A stretch of 18,548 bases of DNA from Magnetovibrio sp. (GTDB lineage Bacteria; Pseudomonadota; Alphaproteobacteria; Rhodospirillales; Magnetovibrionaceae): contig JAESSV010000086.1 of assembly GCA_016763895.1 (NCBI GenBank), positions 1 to 18,548 of the forward strand, given 5' to 3'. Shown in pieces: positions 9,104 to 17,324 of the stretch; position 1 is the first letter of the stretch, and every line of letters starts with the position of its first letter. The notes beneath the pieces were generated by a model that was not told where the DNA came from, ran no database searches, and saw nothing but the letters and a program-made list of their open reading frames with translations. A program made the translations under genes and the position numbers.

Positions 9104-9410
9104 TTATTGATCTGAAATAGCGGTCAAATATTTAATGATTGCGCTACGATCTCTTCCTTTTTTGACTTTTATATTCATAGTTGTTTTGCCCAGTTTATAC
9201 TTTTTTGCAAATTTCTTGGAATTGGTGATCCATTCGTCGATGCGTTCGGGAGTCCAAGTATGGGTCGCTCTTTGCATAGCTCTATAATTTTTGAAGTCAT
9301 CAACAGAACCAGCTCTGCGTCCGATGACTCTGTACAACGATGGGCCCATTTTGTGTCGGCCTTCTTGAATAGAGTGGCAACCTCTTGCAATGAATACGCT
9401 GCACAAAATA
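9104..9410 (-). pseudogene. Class I cytochrome c remnant, frameshifted in the haem motif
   Basis: Reading the minus strand, the frame from the CH pair (9379-9374) to TAA at 9104 gives CHSIQEGRHKMGPSL, then a Y-R-V-I-G-R-R-A-G block, T-W-T-P-E-R-I-D-E-W and K-T-T-M-N, a class I cytochrome c fold with axial ligands His (9376) and Met (9178). In that frame the first haem cysteine is missing (A-R-G-C-H). The neighbouring frame upstream reads I-H-C-K-R. Removing one base at about 9379-9380 joins them into C-K-R-C-H, a perfect CxxCH. There is no signal peptide upstream; that stretch instead runs into the start region of the divergent EamA gene. I infer a decayed gene for a periplasmic electron carrier with a frameshift and a lost N-terminus. 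A one-base sequencing error could explain the frameshift but not the missing signal peptide. Confidence 0.75.
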
Positions 9411-9476
9411 TGTAATTGTTTTGTGAAAATGATGTTTTGTATTGCGCCGGGCTTTAAGAGCGAACACAGTCTGTTT

Positions 9477-10373
9477 ATGACACCGCAAACCCACACCGAT
9501 ACCTACTCACAAAACATGCGCGGCATTGTCTTGGTTCTTTTGGGGTCCTTGATGTTGTCCTTGATGGACGGCGTGATGAAGCATTTGTTGGAACAGGGTT
9601 ATTCCGTGTTGCAAATGATGGCGGTGCGGGGGTGGTTTGTCGTGCCGCTTATGGCGTTTTGGGCGTGGGCAAAAATGCCCGCCGGGGCCTTGAAAACCAA
9701 ACGGCCTGTGGCTCACTTTATCCGCGCGTTCATCGGCTTTTTTGCGCCACTTTTCTTTTTTACGGCGCTCATCACCTTGGACCTTGCCGATGCCACGGTG
9801 ATTGTGTTTGGGTCGACCTTTATCATGACGGTGTTGTCGGTTCCAATCTTGAAAGAACACGTTGGGCGGCACCGTTGGGCGGCGGTTTTTTTTGGCTTTG
9901 TCGGCGTCCTTATTGCCGCAAATCCAACAGGTGATTTTTTTAAAGGGGGAGCCGTCTATGCGGTCTTCGCCAGTTTGGCCTATGCCTTGATTATGATCAT
10001 GACGCGGTGGTTGGGAAAAACCGAAAGCACCTTTGCCCAGGTGTTTTATTTCAACGCTTGGGCCGCATTCGCCGCCACCGTGATTTCTTTCCCAGATGTT
10101 AGCTCAATCCCTTATGTGGATTTCGGCTTTATAGTCTTGTTGGGAGCTTTATCCGTCGCCGGACACTTTTGCCTGACCCACGCCTTTTCCATCGCCCCCA
10201 TCGGCCTTGTGGCCCCCTTTGAATATTCAATTATAGTGTGGGCCACGCTGATCGGGTTTTTTGTGTGGGGGGACATTCCGGGGTCCGAAGTCATCTTAGG
10301 CGGAGCCGTCATCGTCGCCAGCGGCCTATACCTCTTGCACCGCGAACACGGTCGAAAGGGTGGACCGGCTTAG
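9477..10373 (+). CDS. EamA / DMT-superfamily transporter
   Basis: A 298-aa, very hydrophobic protein with about ten predicted membrane helices in two halves, the drug/metabolite transporter (EamA) architecture. The first helix is MRGIVLVLLGSLMLSLMDG, with the family-typical small and polar residues; the second half repeats the pattern from about G-G-A-V-Y-A-V-F-A-S-L-A-Y-A. The substrate is unknown; relatives export amino acids, metabolites or drugs. The frame is open back to 9390, but I prefer the ATG at 9477, or the ATG at 9516 directly before helix 1, because the earlier residues overlap the cytochrome c remnant and look non-native. No strong Shine-Dalgarno is visible for either. The stop (TAG at 10371) overlaps the stop of the convergent TPR gene by 4 bp. 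Confidence 0.88.
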   Translation: MTPQTHTDTYSQNMRGIVLVLLGSLMLSLMDGVMKHLLEQGYSVLQMMAVRGWFVVPLMAFWAWAKMPAGALKTKRPVAHFIRAFIGFFAPLFFFTALITLDLADATVIVFGSTFIMTVLSVPILKEHVGRHRWAAVFFGFVGVLIAANPTGDFFKGGAVYAVFASLAYALIMIMTRWLGKTESTFAQVFYFNAWAAFAATVISFPDVSSIPYVDFGFIVLLGALSVAGHFCLTHAFSIAPIGLVAPFEYSIIVWATLIGFFVWGDIPGSEVILGGAVIVASGLYLLHREHGRKGGPA

Positions 10374-11269
10374 TCTTTGGGGCAGTCGATGCTTGCGAGA
10401 TTGGCTTGAGTTTGTTTAATTTGCGGCTTCATGCCAACGTCTTCAAATAAAGCCAAAGCCTCTTTCCACAAACGGCAGGCTTTTGGGATATCCCCTTTGA
10501 GTTCTGCAACAGCCCCAAGGTTGCCTAAATCATTAGCCATCCCCTCTTTATGGCCCAGTTCTGTATCAAGGGTGTAGGCTTGCTGCTGGTAGTCCACGGC
10601 CTTGTCCAGATCGCCGCGTATTCGGGCGATGATGCCAAGGTTGCCGAGAGCTGCTGCAATTATTCCCTTATCTGCAGTCTTATTGCCGAGCGCCAAAACC
10701 TTGTTATAGGCCTGTTCTGCCGCCGCCAAGTCACCTGTCAGTTTAAGGAGATGTCCCAACCTGTTCCACGCTTGGGCATCGTCCGGATTCAGGGTTGAGG
10801 CTTTTTGATAGGCTTTTAAGGATTTTTTCGGGTTGTGCAAATAGGCTAGGGCACCTAAGTGTTTGGCAGCCTCTGCGGCTTCAAGGTTGGCAGCTTGTCC
10901 TTCGGCTTGCTTTTCGTCGAGGATACGTTGGAAAATATCCTCAGCCTTGTCGGTTTTGTCCTGTTTTAAGAATATCAGGGCTTCTTGAATGCCTTCTTTT
11001 GTTTTCTCAGATGTTTCTGGTGCATTTCCCTGATCGGAAAGGGCATTAACGGCATTTTGCAAAGCCTTAATTGTTTCGCCCTGATCGTTGATGGTACCTT
11101 TGTGTTTTTCAATGAGGGCTTCAAAGGCTTCATCTGCAAGAGGCGAAGCTGGAGGCGTGGGTTTTTCTAAGGCCTTTCTGACAAGCCAGCCAAAGCCAAG
11201 GAGAAAAACAACAATAAGGGGGCCAACCCAGTTCCCATGCTCGTCCATAAATGCAAGAAATACGTCCAT
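10370..11269 (-). CDS. Membrane-anchored TPR-repeat protein
   Basis: A 299-aa protein with one N-terminal membrane helix (about residues 14-31), a Pro-rich linker (35-43), a probable coiled coil (about 50-80) and roughly five TPR units (about 93-125, 132-164, 165-198, 205-238, 245-278). The best units contain A-W-N-R-L-G-H-L, the block A-A-L-G-N-L-G and N-D-L-G-N-L-G-A-V-A. The topology is probably a short N-terminus, one helix, then a soluble scaffold domain; which side it faces is uncertain. TPRs bind other proteins; no partner can be deduced. The start ATG at 11269 has only a weak upstream purine run (GGGA). It is tail-to-tail with the EamA gene, overlapping by 4 bp. Confidence 0.85.
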   Translation of the reverse strand: MDVFLAFMDEHGNWVGPLIVVFLLGFGWLVRKALEKPTPPASPLADEAFEALIEKHKGTINDQGETIKALQNAVNALSDQGNAPETSEKTKEGIQEALIFLKQDKTDKAEDIFQRILDEKQAEGQAANLEAAEAAKHLGALAYLHNPKKSLKAYQKASTLNPDDAQAWNRLGHLLKLTGDLAAAEQAYNKVLALGNKTADKGIIAAALGNLGIIARIRGDLDKAVDYQQQAYTLDTELGHKEGMANDLGNLGAVAELKGDIPKACRLWKEALALFEDVGMKPQIKQTQANLASIDCPKD

Positions 11270-11367
11270 TCCCAGATGCTAACACCTGAATTAATTGGTT
11301 GTATATTATTATATCGTTACTCTTTTTTAAAGAGCTACGTGTCGGCGTTGATATGCCCAGCTTGAAT

Positions 11368-12452
11368 TTAGGGTTTATGCTTGCTGGGGACCGGTGGAAT
11401 GGGTTTGCCGTTTGTTCCCAACAGAACGGTCGTGGGGCGAGCCGGGGCGTAGTTGCGAAAATGGGGTTGGGCTTCAGCAGTGGGATTGGGTTGGGGCGCG
11501 GGTGGCGTTGGTGGTTTTGGCATATTTTGTGAACCCTGTTGGGACAAGGGTTCTCTTTTCAAGATCGATGTGGCTTCATTCAACAAGAAATCTTTGAAGG
11601 CCAGGGCGATGGGCGACAAACGTTTGCCTTTGCGATGCAAAACATGCCATTGCCGCATGATGGGAAAATGCAAAATGTCGGGCACGATCAATTGACCCAA
11701 TTGCAATTCATTTTGCACCGCATCCCGGCTCATGATGCCAAGGCCCAACCCGGCCTGAACACTTTGTTTGATGGCTTCGTCCGAGCTGACCTCCATACCC
11801 GTGGTCATTTCAATGCCGTGTTGCGTGAAGAAAAGCTCCATAGCCTTGCGCGTGCCAGAGCCTTCTTCGCGCACCAGAAAAATCTCATTTTCCAAGCGAT
11901 CCAGTTGAATGGATTTTTCGCGACCAAAGGGGTGTTCCTTCGGCGCAATCAAAACCAGAGGATTTTCCATAAACACGCCGCCTTCGATATCGGTTTCTTC
12001 GGGCGGGCGGCCCATGATCACCATATCGACTTCGTTGTTGATCAGCTGGGTGATCAGTTGTTCCCGGTTGGTCACATCTAATTTGACATTCACACCGGGG
12101 TAACGTTCATAAAAAATGCTCAACAGTTTCGGCGCAAAATAGTGGGCCGTGGTGGCAACAGAAATTCTCAACGTGCCCCGTTCCAAACCTTTTAAGCTGT
12201 CGAGGCCCGACCTTAAGTCTTCGAGCTGTTGCATGATTGCCCGGGCGTATTGGCGGACTTCCCGACCGGCTTCGGTGAGATAAATCTTTTTGCCCATTTG
12301 TTCAAATAAAGGCTGTCCGATTTGTTCTTCCAATTGCTTGACTTGCATGGACACAGCCGGTTGGGTAAGGTTCAATTCTTGCGCGGCTCGGGTGAAACTT
12401 AAATGGCGAGCAACGGTCTTGAAAGCCAGAATTGCTTAAGGGTTACATTCAT
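11368..12452 (-). pseudogene. cbbR: CbbR, LysR-type regulator of the cbb genes, with a one-base frameshift in the helix-turn-helix
   Basis: CbbR activates cbb promoters in response to metabolites. The frame ending at 11368 contains the LysR recognition helix region (L-T-Q-P-A-V-S-M-Q-V-K-Q-L-E-E) and a full substrate-binding domain, but its first usable start is a TTG at 12375, inside the helix-turn-helix. Upstream in the same frame the codons read F-K-T-V-A-R-H-L-S-F-T-R-A-A-Q-E-L, clearly the missing part, and then meet a stop at 12438. The expected N-terminus M-N-V-T-L-K-Q-F-W starts at the ATG at 12452 in another frame. The two parts join if one base is added near 12424-12427, giving about 361 aa. 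After the normal family end (about residue 305) there is an unusual Pro-rich tail of about 55 residues. Divergent placement from cbbM and the position of the LysR-type box support the name. Confidence 0.85.
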
Positions 12453-12495
12453 CTGGGACCGGACCCCCGTCTTTGTTGCAACATGTAGTAGGTAC

Positions 12496-12531
12496 CTTAT
12501 AGCAAAACACACTAGCATAAGCAAACCTTAT
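12496..12531 (+). promoter_or_regulatory. Candidate CbbR operator in the cbbR-cbbM intergenic region
   Basis: The inverted repeat ATAAG-N5-CTTAT (12517-12531) has the spacing of a LysR-type recognition site. Another CTTAT lies at 12496-12500, about two helical turns from ATAAG, and related GTTAT and AATAA elements follow at 12536 and 12544. This is the place expected for CbbR between divergent cbbR and cbbM. Seen: the repeat. Inferred: that CbbR binds it. Confidence 0.55.
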
Positions 12532-12661
12532 ACTCGTTATCAAAATAAATGACTTTTTTTATGGGTTTTGTTTGGGTAATGTGCTGTTATTCGGGGGATC
12601 GTTAAAGTGACCCTTGACCAAAATTATATATGTAAAGAAACCTTTTAAGGAGAACTATAAA

Positions 12662-14050
12662 ATGGCTTTGTTAGATCAAACAAACCGTTATTCAGACCTA
12701 AGCCTGAGCGAAAAAGAATAGATCGACGGCGGCAATCACGTTCTTTGTGCGTATTTGATGAAACCTTCCGAAGGCCACGGTTACCTGGAAGCAGCGGCTC
12801 ACTTTGCTGCGGAAAGCTCCACCGGAACAAACGTTGAAGTGTCCACCACGGATGACTTCACCAAAGGTGTTGACGCGCTGGTCTACGAAATTGACGAAGC
12901 CAACGAAATCATGAAGATCGCTTTTCCAAGTGATTTGTTTGACCGCAATATCACAGACGGTCGTGCCATGATTGTTTCTTTCTTGACCTTGGCCATTGGG
13001 AACAACCAAGGCATGGGCGACATTGCTTATGCTAAAATGTTGGACTTTTATGTTCCTCCTGCGTACTTGCGTTTGTTCGACGGTCCAGCAAAAGACATCT
13101 CCGATCTTTGGCGCATTTTGGGTCGTCCGATTGTTGATGGTGGTTACATTTCTGGTACCATTATTAAGCCTAAACTGGGTCTGCGTCCGAAACCTTTTGC
13201 TGAAGCGGCTTACCAGTTCTGGCTGGGCGGCGACTTTATCAAAAACGATGAACCCCAAGGCAACCAGGTTTTCGCTCCCATGCGCGAAACCATTCCTTTG
13301 GTTTATGACGCCATGAAACGGGCTCAAGACGAAACCGGCGAAGCAAAGTTGTTCTCGGCAAACATTACGGCTGATGATCACTATGAAATGCTCGCACGCG
13401 GCGAATTCATCCTTGAAACATTCGGCCCTGACGCTGATAAAGTTGCCTTCTTGGTTGACGGTTATGTGGGTGGACCGGGCATGATTACGACCGCTCGTCG
13501 TAACTTTGCGGGTCAATACTTGCATTATCACCGCGCTGGACACGGTGCTGTGACGTCACCTTCTGCGAAACGCGGTTACACGGCATTCGTTCTTGCGAAA
13601 ATGTCTCGTTTGCAAGGGGCTTCTGGTATCCACGTGGGCACCATGGGTTACGGCAAAATGGAAGGCGAGAAATCCGATACAGACATCGCTTACATGATCG
13701 AACGTGATTCAGCAGATGGTCCTTTCTATCACCAAGAATGGCAGGGCATGAAGCCGACCACGCCAATTATTTCTGGTGGTATGAACGCTCTGCGTTTGCC
13801 TGGTTTCTTTGAAAACCTGGGCCATGCCAACTTGATCAACACGGCTGGTGGTGGGGCTTATGGTCACATCGACAGCCCGGCGGCTGGTGCGATTTCTCTT
13901 CGCCAGGCTTACGAATGCTGGAAAGCGGGTGCTGATCCTATTGAATGGGCGAAAGAACACAAAGAGTTTGCTCGTGCGTTCGAAAGCTTTGAACACGATG
14001 CCGACAGCATCTTCCCCGGTTGGCGCGAAAAATTGGGCGTGCACAAATAA
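12662..14050 (+). pseudogene. cbbM: Form II RuBisCO large subunit, interrupted by in-frame TAG at codon 20
   Basis: RuBisCO carboxylates ribulose-1,5-bisphosphate; form II works as large-subunit dimers without small subunits. The ATG at 12662 has AAGGAGA at 12647-12653, near-ideal spacing. Codons 1-19 read MALLDQTNRYSDLSLSEKE, codon 20 is TAG (12719-12721), and the same frame continues [11 protein letters not shown] to TAA at 14048: 462 codons before the stop, close to the 466 aa of the Rhodospirillum rubrum enzyme. Relatives have Leu at the TAG, so TTG to TAG by one base (12720) is the simplest change. All active-site parts are present: GTIIKPKLG, the carbamylated-Lys motif [16 protein letters not shown], loop 6 GKMEGE and SGGMNAL. 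Restart at TTG 12755 or ATG 12758 would lose the first 31-32 residues including a core strand, and no ribosome binding site is visible there. Confidence 0.93.
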
Positions 14051-14082
14051 GCACGAGGTCAATTTAGCCACTGTTAAAAACT

Positions 14083-14116
14083 GGCCGGGGGCGTACACTG
14101 CTCTCGGCCTTTTTTT
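14083..14116 (+). terminator. Hairpin terminator or attenuator between cbbM and cbbQ
   Basis: A 10-bp stem (14083-14092 with 14100-14109, two G-U pairs) has a 7-nt loop and is followed by seven T. It lies 33 bp after the cbbM stop. Since cbbQ starts only 47 bp further on with no clear promoter, partial readthrough giving much cbbM and little cbbQO message is likely (inferred). Confidence 0.88.
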
Positions 14117-14163
14117 CTCCCCTTTAAAGATCTGCCCTCTATAGATTAGAAAGATTCCAAGTT

Positions 14164-14973
14164 ATGTCTGATGTTGAACAATACTTGATCAAAGATGAGC
14201 CTTTTTACCAAGCCGTTGGCAATGAGGTTGACCTTTACGAAGCCGCTTATTCAGAACGCTTGCCGGTGATGGTCAAAGGCCCTACGGGCTGTGGCAAGTC
14301 ACGGTTTATCGAATATATGGCTTGGAAGCTTAAAAAACCGCTGATCACTGTGGCGTGTAACGAAGACATGACAGCCAGTGATTTGGTGGGACGATATTTA
14401 TTAGACGCCAATGGCACGCGTTGGCTGGATGGTCCCTTGACCGTTGCGGCGCGCCTGGGCGCCATTTGCTATTTGGATGAAGTGGTCGAAGCCCGCCAAG
14501 ACACGACGGTGGTCATTCACCCGCTGACCGATCACCGCCGCACTTTGCCTTTGGACAAAAAGGGCGAATTGGTGAATGCTCACGAAGATTTCCAATTGGT
14601 GATTTCTTACAATCCGGGTTACCAAAGCTTGATGAAAGACTTGAAACAGTCCACCAAGCAACGCTTTTCCGGGCTTAATTTTGATTATGCTTCTGGCAAA
14701 CTGGAAGCCGAAATTGTGACCAAAGAAACGGGGATTGATTTAAGCACCGCAACTAAATTGGTGAAAATCGGTGAAACCGCTCGTAATTTGAAGGGCCACG
14801 GCCTTGATGAAGGCATTTCCACCCGTTTGTTGGTTTACGCAGCCCGTTTGATTAAACGCGGCATTAGCCCCAATGATGCTTGCCGCATGGCTATGGTGGC
14901 CCCGATTACCGATGATATGGACATTGCCGCCACGCTAAAGCACGCCATTGACGCCGTATTTGGTCAGAAATAG
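14164..14973 (+). CDS. cbbQ: CbbQ, AAA+ ATPase of the RuBisCO activase complex
   Basis: CbbQ is a hexameric MoxR-type AAA+ ATPase that works with CbbO to pull inhibitory sugar phosphates out of RuBisCO. The product is 269 aa, normal length. Walker A is GPTGCGKS (39-46), Walker B is C-Y-L-D-E (102-106), the sensor-1 region is S-Y-N-P-G (Asn150) and the arginine finger candidate is in K-Q-R-F-S (Arg167). The start is an ATG with a weak AGAAAG upstream. It follows cbbM by 113 bp across the hairpin and ends in TAG 11 bp before cbbO, so Q and O are one unit. The frame is intact, in contrast to cbbM and cbbR. Confidence 0.95.
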   Translation: MSDVEQYLIKDEPFYQAVGNEVDLYEAAYSERLPVMVKGPTGCGKSRFIEYMAWKLKKPLITVACNEDMTASDLVGRYLLDANGTRWLDGPLTVAARLGAICYLDEVVEARQDTTVVIHPLTDHRRTLPLDKKGELVNAHEDFQLVISYNPGYQSLMKDLKQSTKQRFSGLNFDYASGKLEAEIVTKETGIDLSTATKLVKIGETARNLKGHGLDEGISTRLLVYAARLIKRGISPNDACRMAMVAPITDDMDIAATLKHAIDAVFGQK

Positions 14974-14984
14974 GGCTTTTCGCC

Positions 14985-17243
14985 ATGACGCTGAGCCAAG
15001 CCGAACTTGACGACTTCAGATCCTTGCTGACCTGCGGGTTTGAACAATTGGATGTGGCGTTTGCGGGATGCATGGAAGATGCGGTCACGCGCCTTAGTCC
15101 TGAGGGCGTGATCAAGTTGTTAGAAGGCGGGTCGTTGATTGGCATGATCGGGCGGGGCTATGAGCCCGTTCAGGTCTATCTTGAAGAAATGCCAGAAATT
15201 GCCCAGAATTTAGGCGAAGACACCCTTGAAACCGTGAGCAAAGCGGTTTGGAAATTGTCGCGCACGCCCAATGGCAAGGGAATATTGGCGTTTCTGCAAA
15301 CCCTGGGCGAAGCCGCAAGGCGTTTGCGGGCTCATGACCTTTTTGAAGATTATATCAAAATTGCTTTCGATATGGGAGACGGCACGGCGCGGTCGGTTCA
15401 TGGCAAAATTCCCACCATTCCCAGCCCCGGTTTCGTCTCTTTTTTAAATCAAATGCCGTATATGCTGAACCAATTGTCGTTGGATGGTATTCGCAATTGG
15501 ATGGAATACGGCGTAAAGCACTATTTTACCCACCCCGAACGCCAAATTGATTATTTCACGCTGCAATCGGCGGATTCCAAGGCCATCATGCAACGGGAAC
15601 GCCACGGCACATTGTTCACGGATGTGGAACGCAAACTGGGCCTGTACATGAAGGCCTTGTGGGAAGAAAAAACGCACTTTATCCCGTATTCCATGGGCTT
15701 TGATGAATTGCGCAAGCCTCAGCCCTATTTCGATGAACTCGGCATTCGGGTGCCGGATGTTTATGACGACAAGGATGGCGTGCGGGGCATCGACCGGTAC
15801 CGCGCCATGTTGGGCCATATGGCGGCACACAGGCGTTGGACCAAAGCTATTTTTGCCGATAACTTCAGCCCTTTTCAACGGGTTGCGGCTGAATTATTTG
15901 AAGATTCACGCGTCGAATACTTGATGATGCGGACCTATCCGGGCATGCGGGGCTTGTATCAAAAATTACACCCCAAGCCGGTTGAAGGGTCCGTTGACCC
16001 GGACAAAGAATCCACCATTCGCCATCGTCTGGCTATGGTTTCCTACGCCATGCTGGATGAAAATCATGGCTATCAGGATCCAGATTTGCTGGATTTTGTG
16101 GATCGCTTTCATGACATGATGGAAGACAGTGATGCTTCGACCCAAGAGGTCGCGACCTTGGCCATTCAATACATTGCCCGCACCCGGCGCCAAAATGATG
16201 CGTCCGCCAATGTTTGTTTTACCGACACCGAAGTCGATTATCGGGATGATAATCGCCACATGTGGAAGTTTTATGAGCTTGGCGATGAAGAAGAAATGTT
16301 TGAAGAACACGACAAAACCAAGTCTAAGGAAGAAGACGAAGCTCAAGGTTTGCCCCCGCGTCATTACAAAGAATGGGATTACGTATCCAAGACTTACCGT
16401 CCGGATTGGGTCAGTTTGTATGAAAGCTTGCACCCACCGGGACCGGTTTCTTGTATTGATGATATTTTGTCCAAACATGCGGCTTTGGCCAAGCGCTTGA
16501 AACAAATTCTGGATATGTTGAAACCTCAACAAACCGTGCGCATTCGTTATCAGGAAGAGGGCACAGAGCTGGACTTAGATGTTGCTATTCGGGCCTTAAT
16601 CGACCTCAAAGCCGGATCTATGCCGGATTCCCGCATCAACATGAGCCATAAAACCGATGGTCGTGACATTGCGGTGTCTCTGCTTTTGGATTTGTCTCAA
16701 TCTGTGAACGAAATCCCCGAGGGCAGCACACAGTCGATTCTAGAGCTGTCCCAAGAAGCCGTGACCCTTTTGGGGTGGGCCATTGGGCACTTGGGCGATG
16801 ATTTCGCCATTGCCGGATTTTCATCCAACACCCGTCATGAAGTTCGCTATCAACACATCAAAGGCTTTTCCGAAGACTGGAACGATGAAGTCAAAGGACG
16901 TTTGGCCGGGATTGAGGCTGGTTATTCGACGCGGATGGGGGCTGCTTTGCGCCATGCCGGTCATACCCTTGCCTCGCGAAAGGCTGATAAAAAGCTGTTG
17001 TTGGTGTTAACGGATGGCGAGCCTGCGGATATTGATGTGGACGATGAGCAATATTTGATCCAAGACGCGCACAAAGCCGTGCAAGAGCTGGATCAAGATG
17101 GAATCTACACGTATTGCATTAATTTAGACTCCAAAGCAGACGAATATGTCGGTGATATTTTTGGAAACCAGTTCACCGTGATCGATAATATCGACCGTTT
17201 ACCAGAAAAATTGCCTCAATTGTTCCTATCTTTGACAAAATAA
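14985..17243 (+). CDS. cbbO: CbbO, von Willebrand A-domain subunit of the RuBisCO activase complex
   Basis: CbbO is the adaptor of the CbbQ ring: its C-terminal VWA domain recognises RuBisCO while the N-terminal part docks on CbbQ. The product is 752 aa, close to usual. The MIDAS motif is D-L-S-Q-S (Asp569, Ser571, Ser573), with Thr649 in Y-S-T-R and Asp677 in L-T-D-G-E as the other metal-site residues. An acidic, low-complexity linker (about 433-455, rich in E, D and K) separates the helical N-terminal region from the rest. The start ATG at 14985 lies 11 bp after the cbbQ stop, with only a weak AGGG upstream; translation coupling is likely. The frame is complete, ending in TAA. Confidence 0.93.
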   Translation: MTLSQAELDDFRSLLTCGFEQLDVAFAGCMEDAVTRLSPEGVIKLLEGGSLIGMIGRGYEPVQVYLEEMPEIAQNLGEDTLETVSKAVWKLSRTPNGKGILAFLQTLGEAARRLRAHDLFEDYIKIAFDMGDGTARSVHGKIPTIPSPGFVSFLNQMPYMLNQLSLDGIRNWMEYGVKHYFTHPERQIDYFTLQSADSKAIMQRERHGTLFTDVERKLGLYMKALWEEKTHFIPYSMGFDELRKPQPYFDELGIRVPDVYDDKDGVRGIDRYRAMLGHMAAHRRWTKAIFADNFSPFQRVAAELFEDSRVEYLMMRTYPGMRGLYQKLHPKPVEGSVDPDKESTIRHRLAMVSYAMLDENHGYQDPDLLDFVDRFHDMMEDSDASTQEVATLAIQYIARTRRQNDASANVCFTDTEVDYRDDNRHMWKFYELGDEEEMFEEHDKTKSKEEDEAQGLPPRHYKEWDYVSKTYRPDWVSLYESLHPPGPVSCIDDILSKHAALAKRLKQILDMLKPQQTVRIRYQEEGTELDLDVAIRALIDLKAGSMPDSRINMSHKTDGRDIAVSLLLDLSQSVNEIPEGSTQSILELSQEAVTLLGWAIGHLGDDFAIAGFSSNTRHEVRYQHIKGFSEDWNDEVKGRLAGIEAGYSTRMGAALRHAGHTLASRKADKKLLLVLTDGEPADIDVDDEQYLIQDAHKAVQELDQDGIYTYCINLDSKADEYVGDIFGNQFTVIDNIDRLPEKLPQLFLSLTK

Positions 17244-17253
17244 AACCCAGAAA

Positions 17254-17282
17254 TTGACTTATTTGCCGATACAGCTTAGAAA
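17254..17282 (+). promoter_or_regulatory. Candidate sigma70-type promoter upstream of rpe
   Basis: TTGACT (17254-17259) and TAGAAA (17277-17282) are separated by 17 bp, placing a start near 17289. It lies just after the cbbO stop in AT-rich DNA and would produce a leader of about 175 nt for rpe. The -10 matches only 4 of 6 bases, so this is tentative. Confidence 0.45.
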
Positions 17283-17324
17283 TATATTCAGAATAAAATT
17301 CGTTTAATACGTGATAGTGGCGGT

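Noticed and set aside
11320..11334. Terminator for cbbR (CTCTTT, 3-nt loop, AAAGAG)
   Set aside because: The 6-bp stem is A/T-rich and has no T run on the minus strand, so support is too weak.
12602..12632. Core promoter of cbbM (TTAAAG with TATATA)
   Set aside because: A promoter must lie in 12532-12650, but the -35 match is poor and several overlapping AT-rich choices exist, so no exact site can be called.
12719..12721. TAG as a genome-wide recoded sense codon
   Set aside because: The phosphoesterase, hybrid kinase, EamA transporter and CbbQ genes all end at TAG at positions expected for their families, so TAG acts as a normal stop here. Site-specific readthrough remains possible.
12698..13543. 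281-codon open frame on the minus strand
   Set aside because: It is the antisense shadow of cbbM, which carries all RuBisCO motifs.
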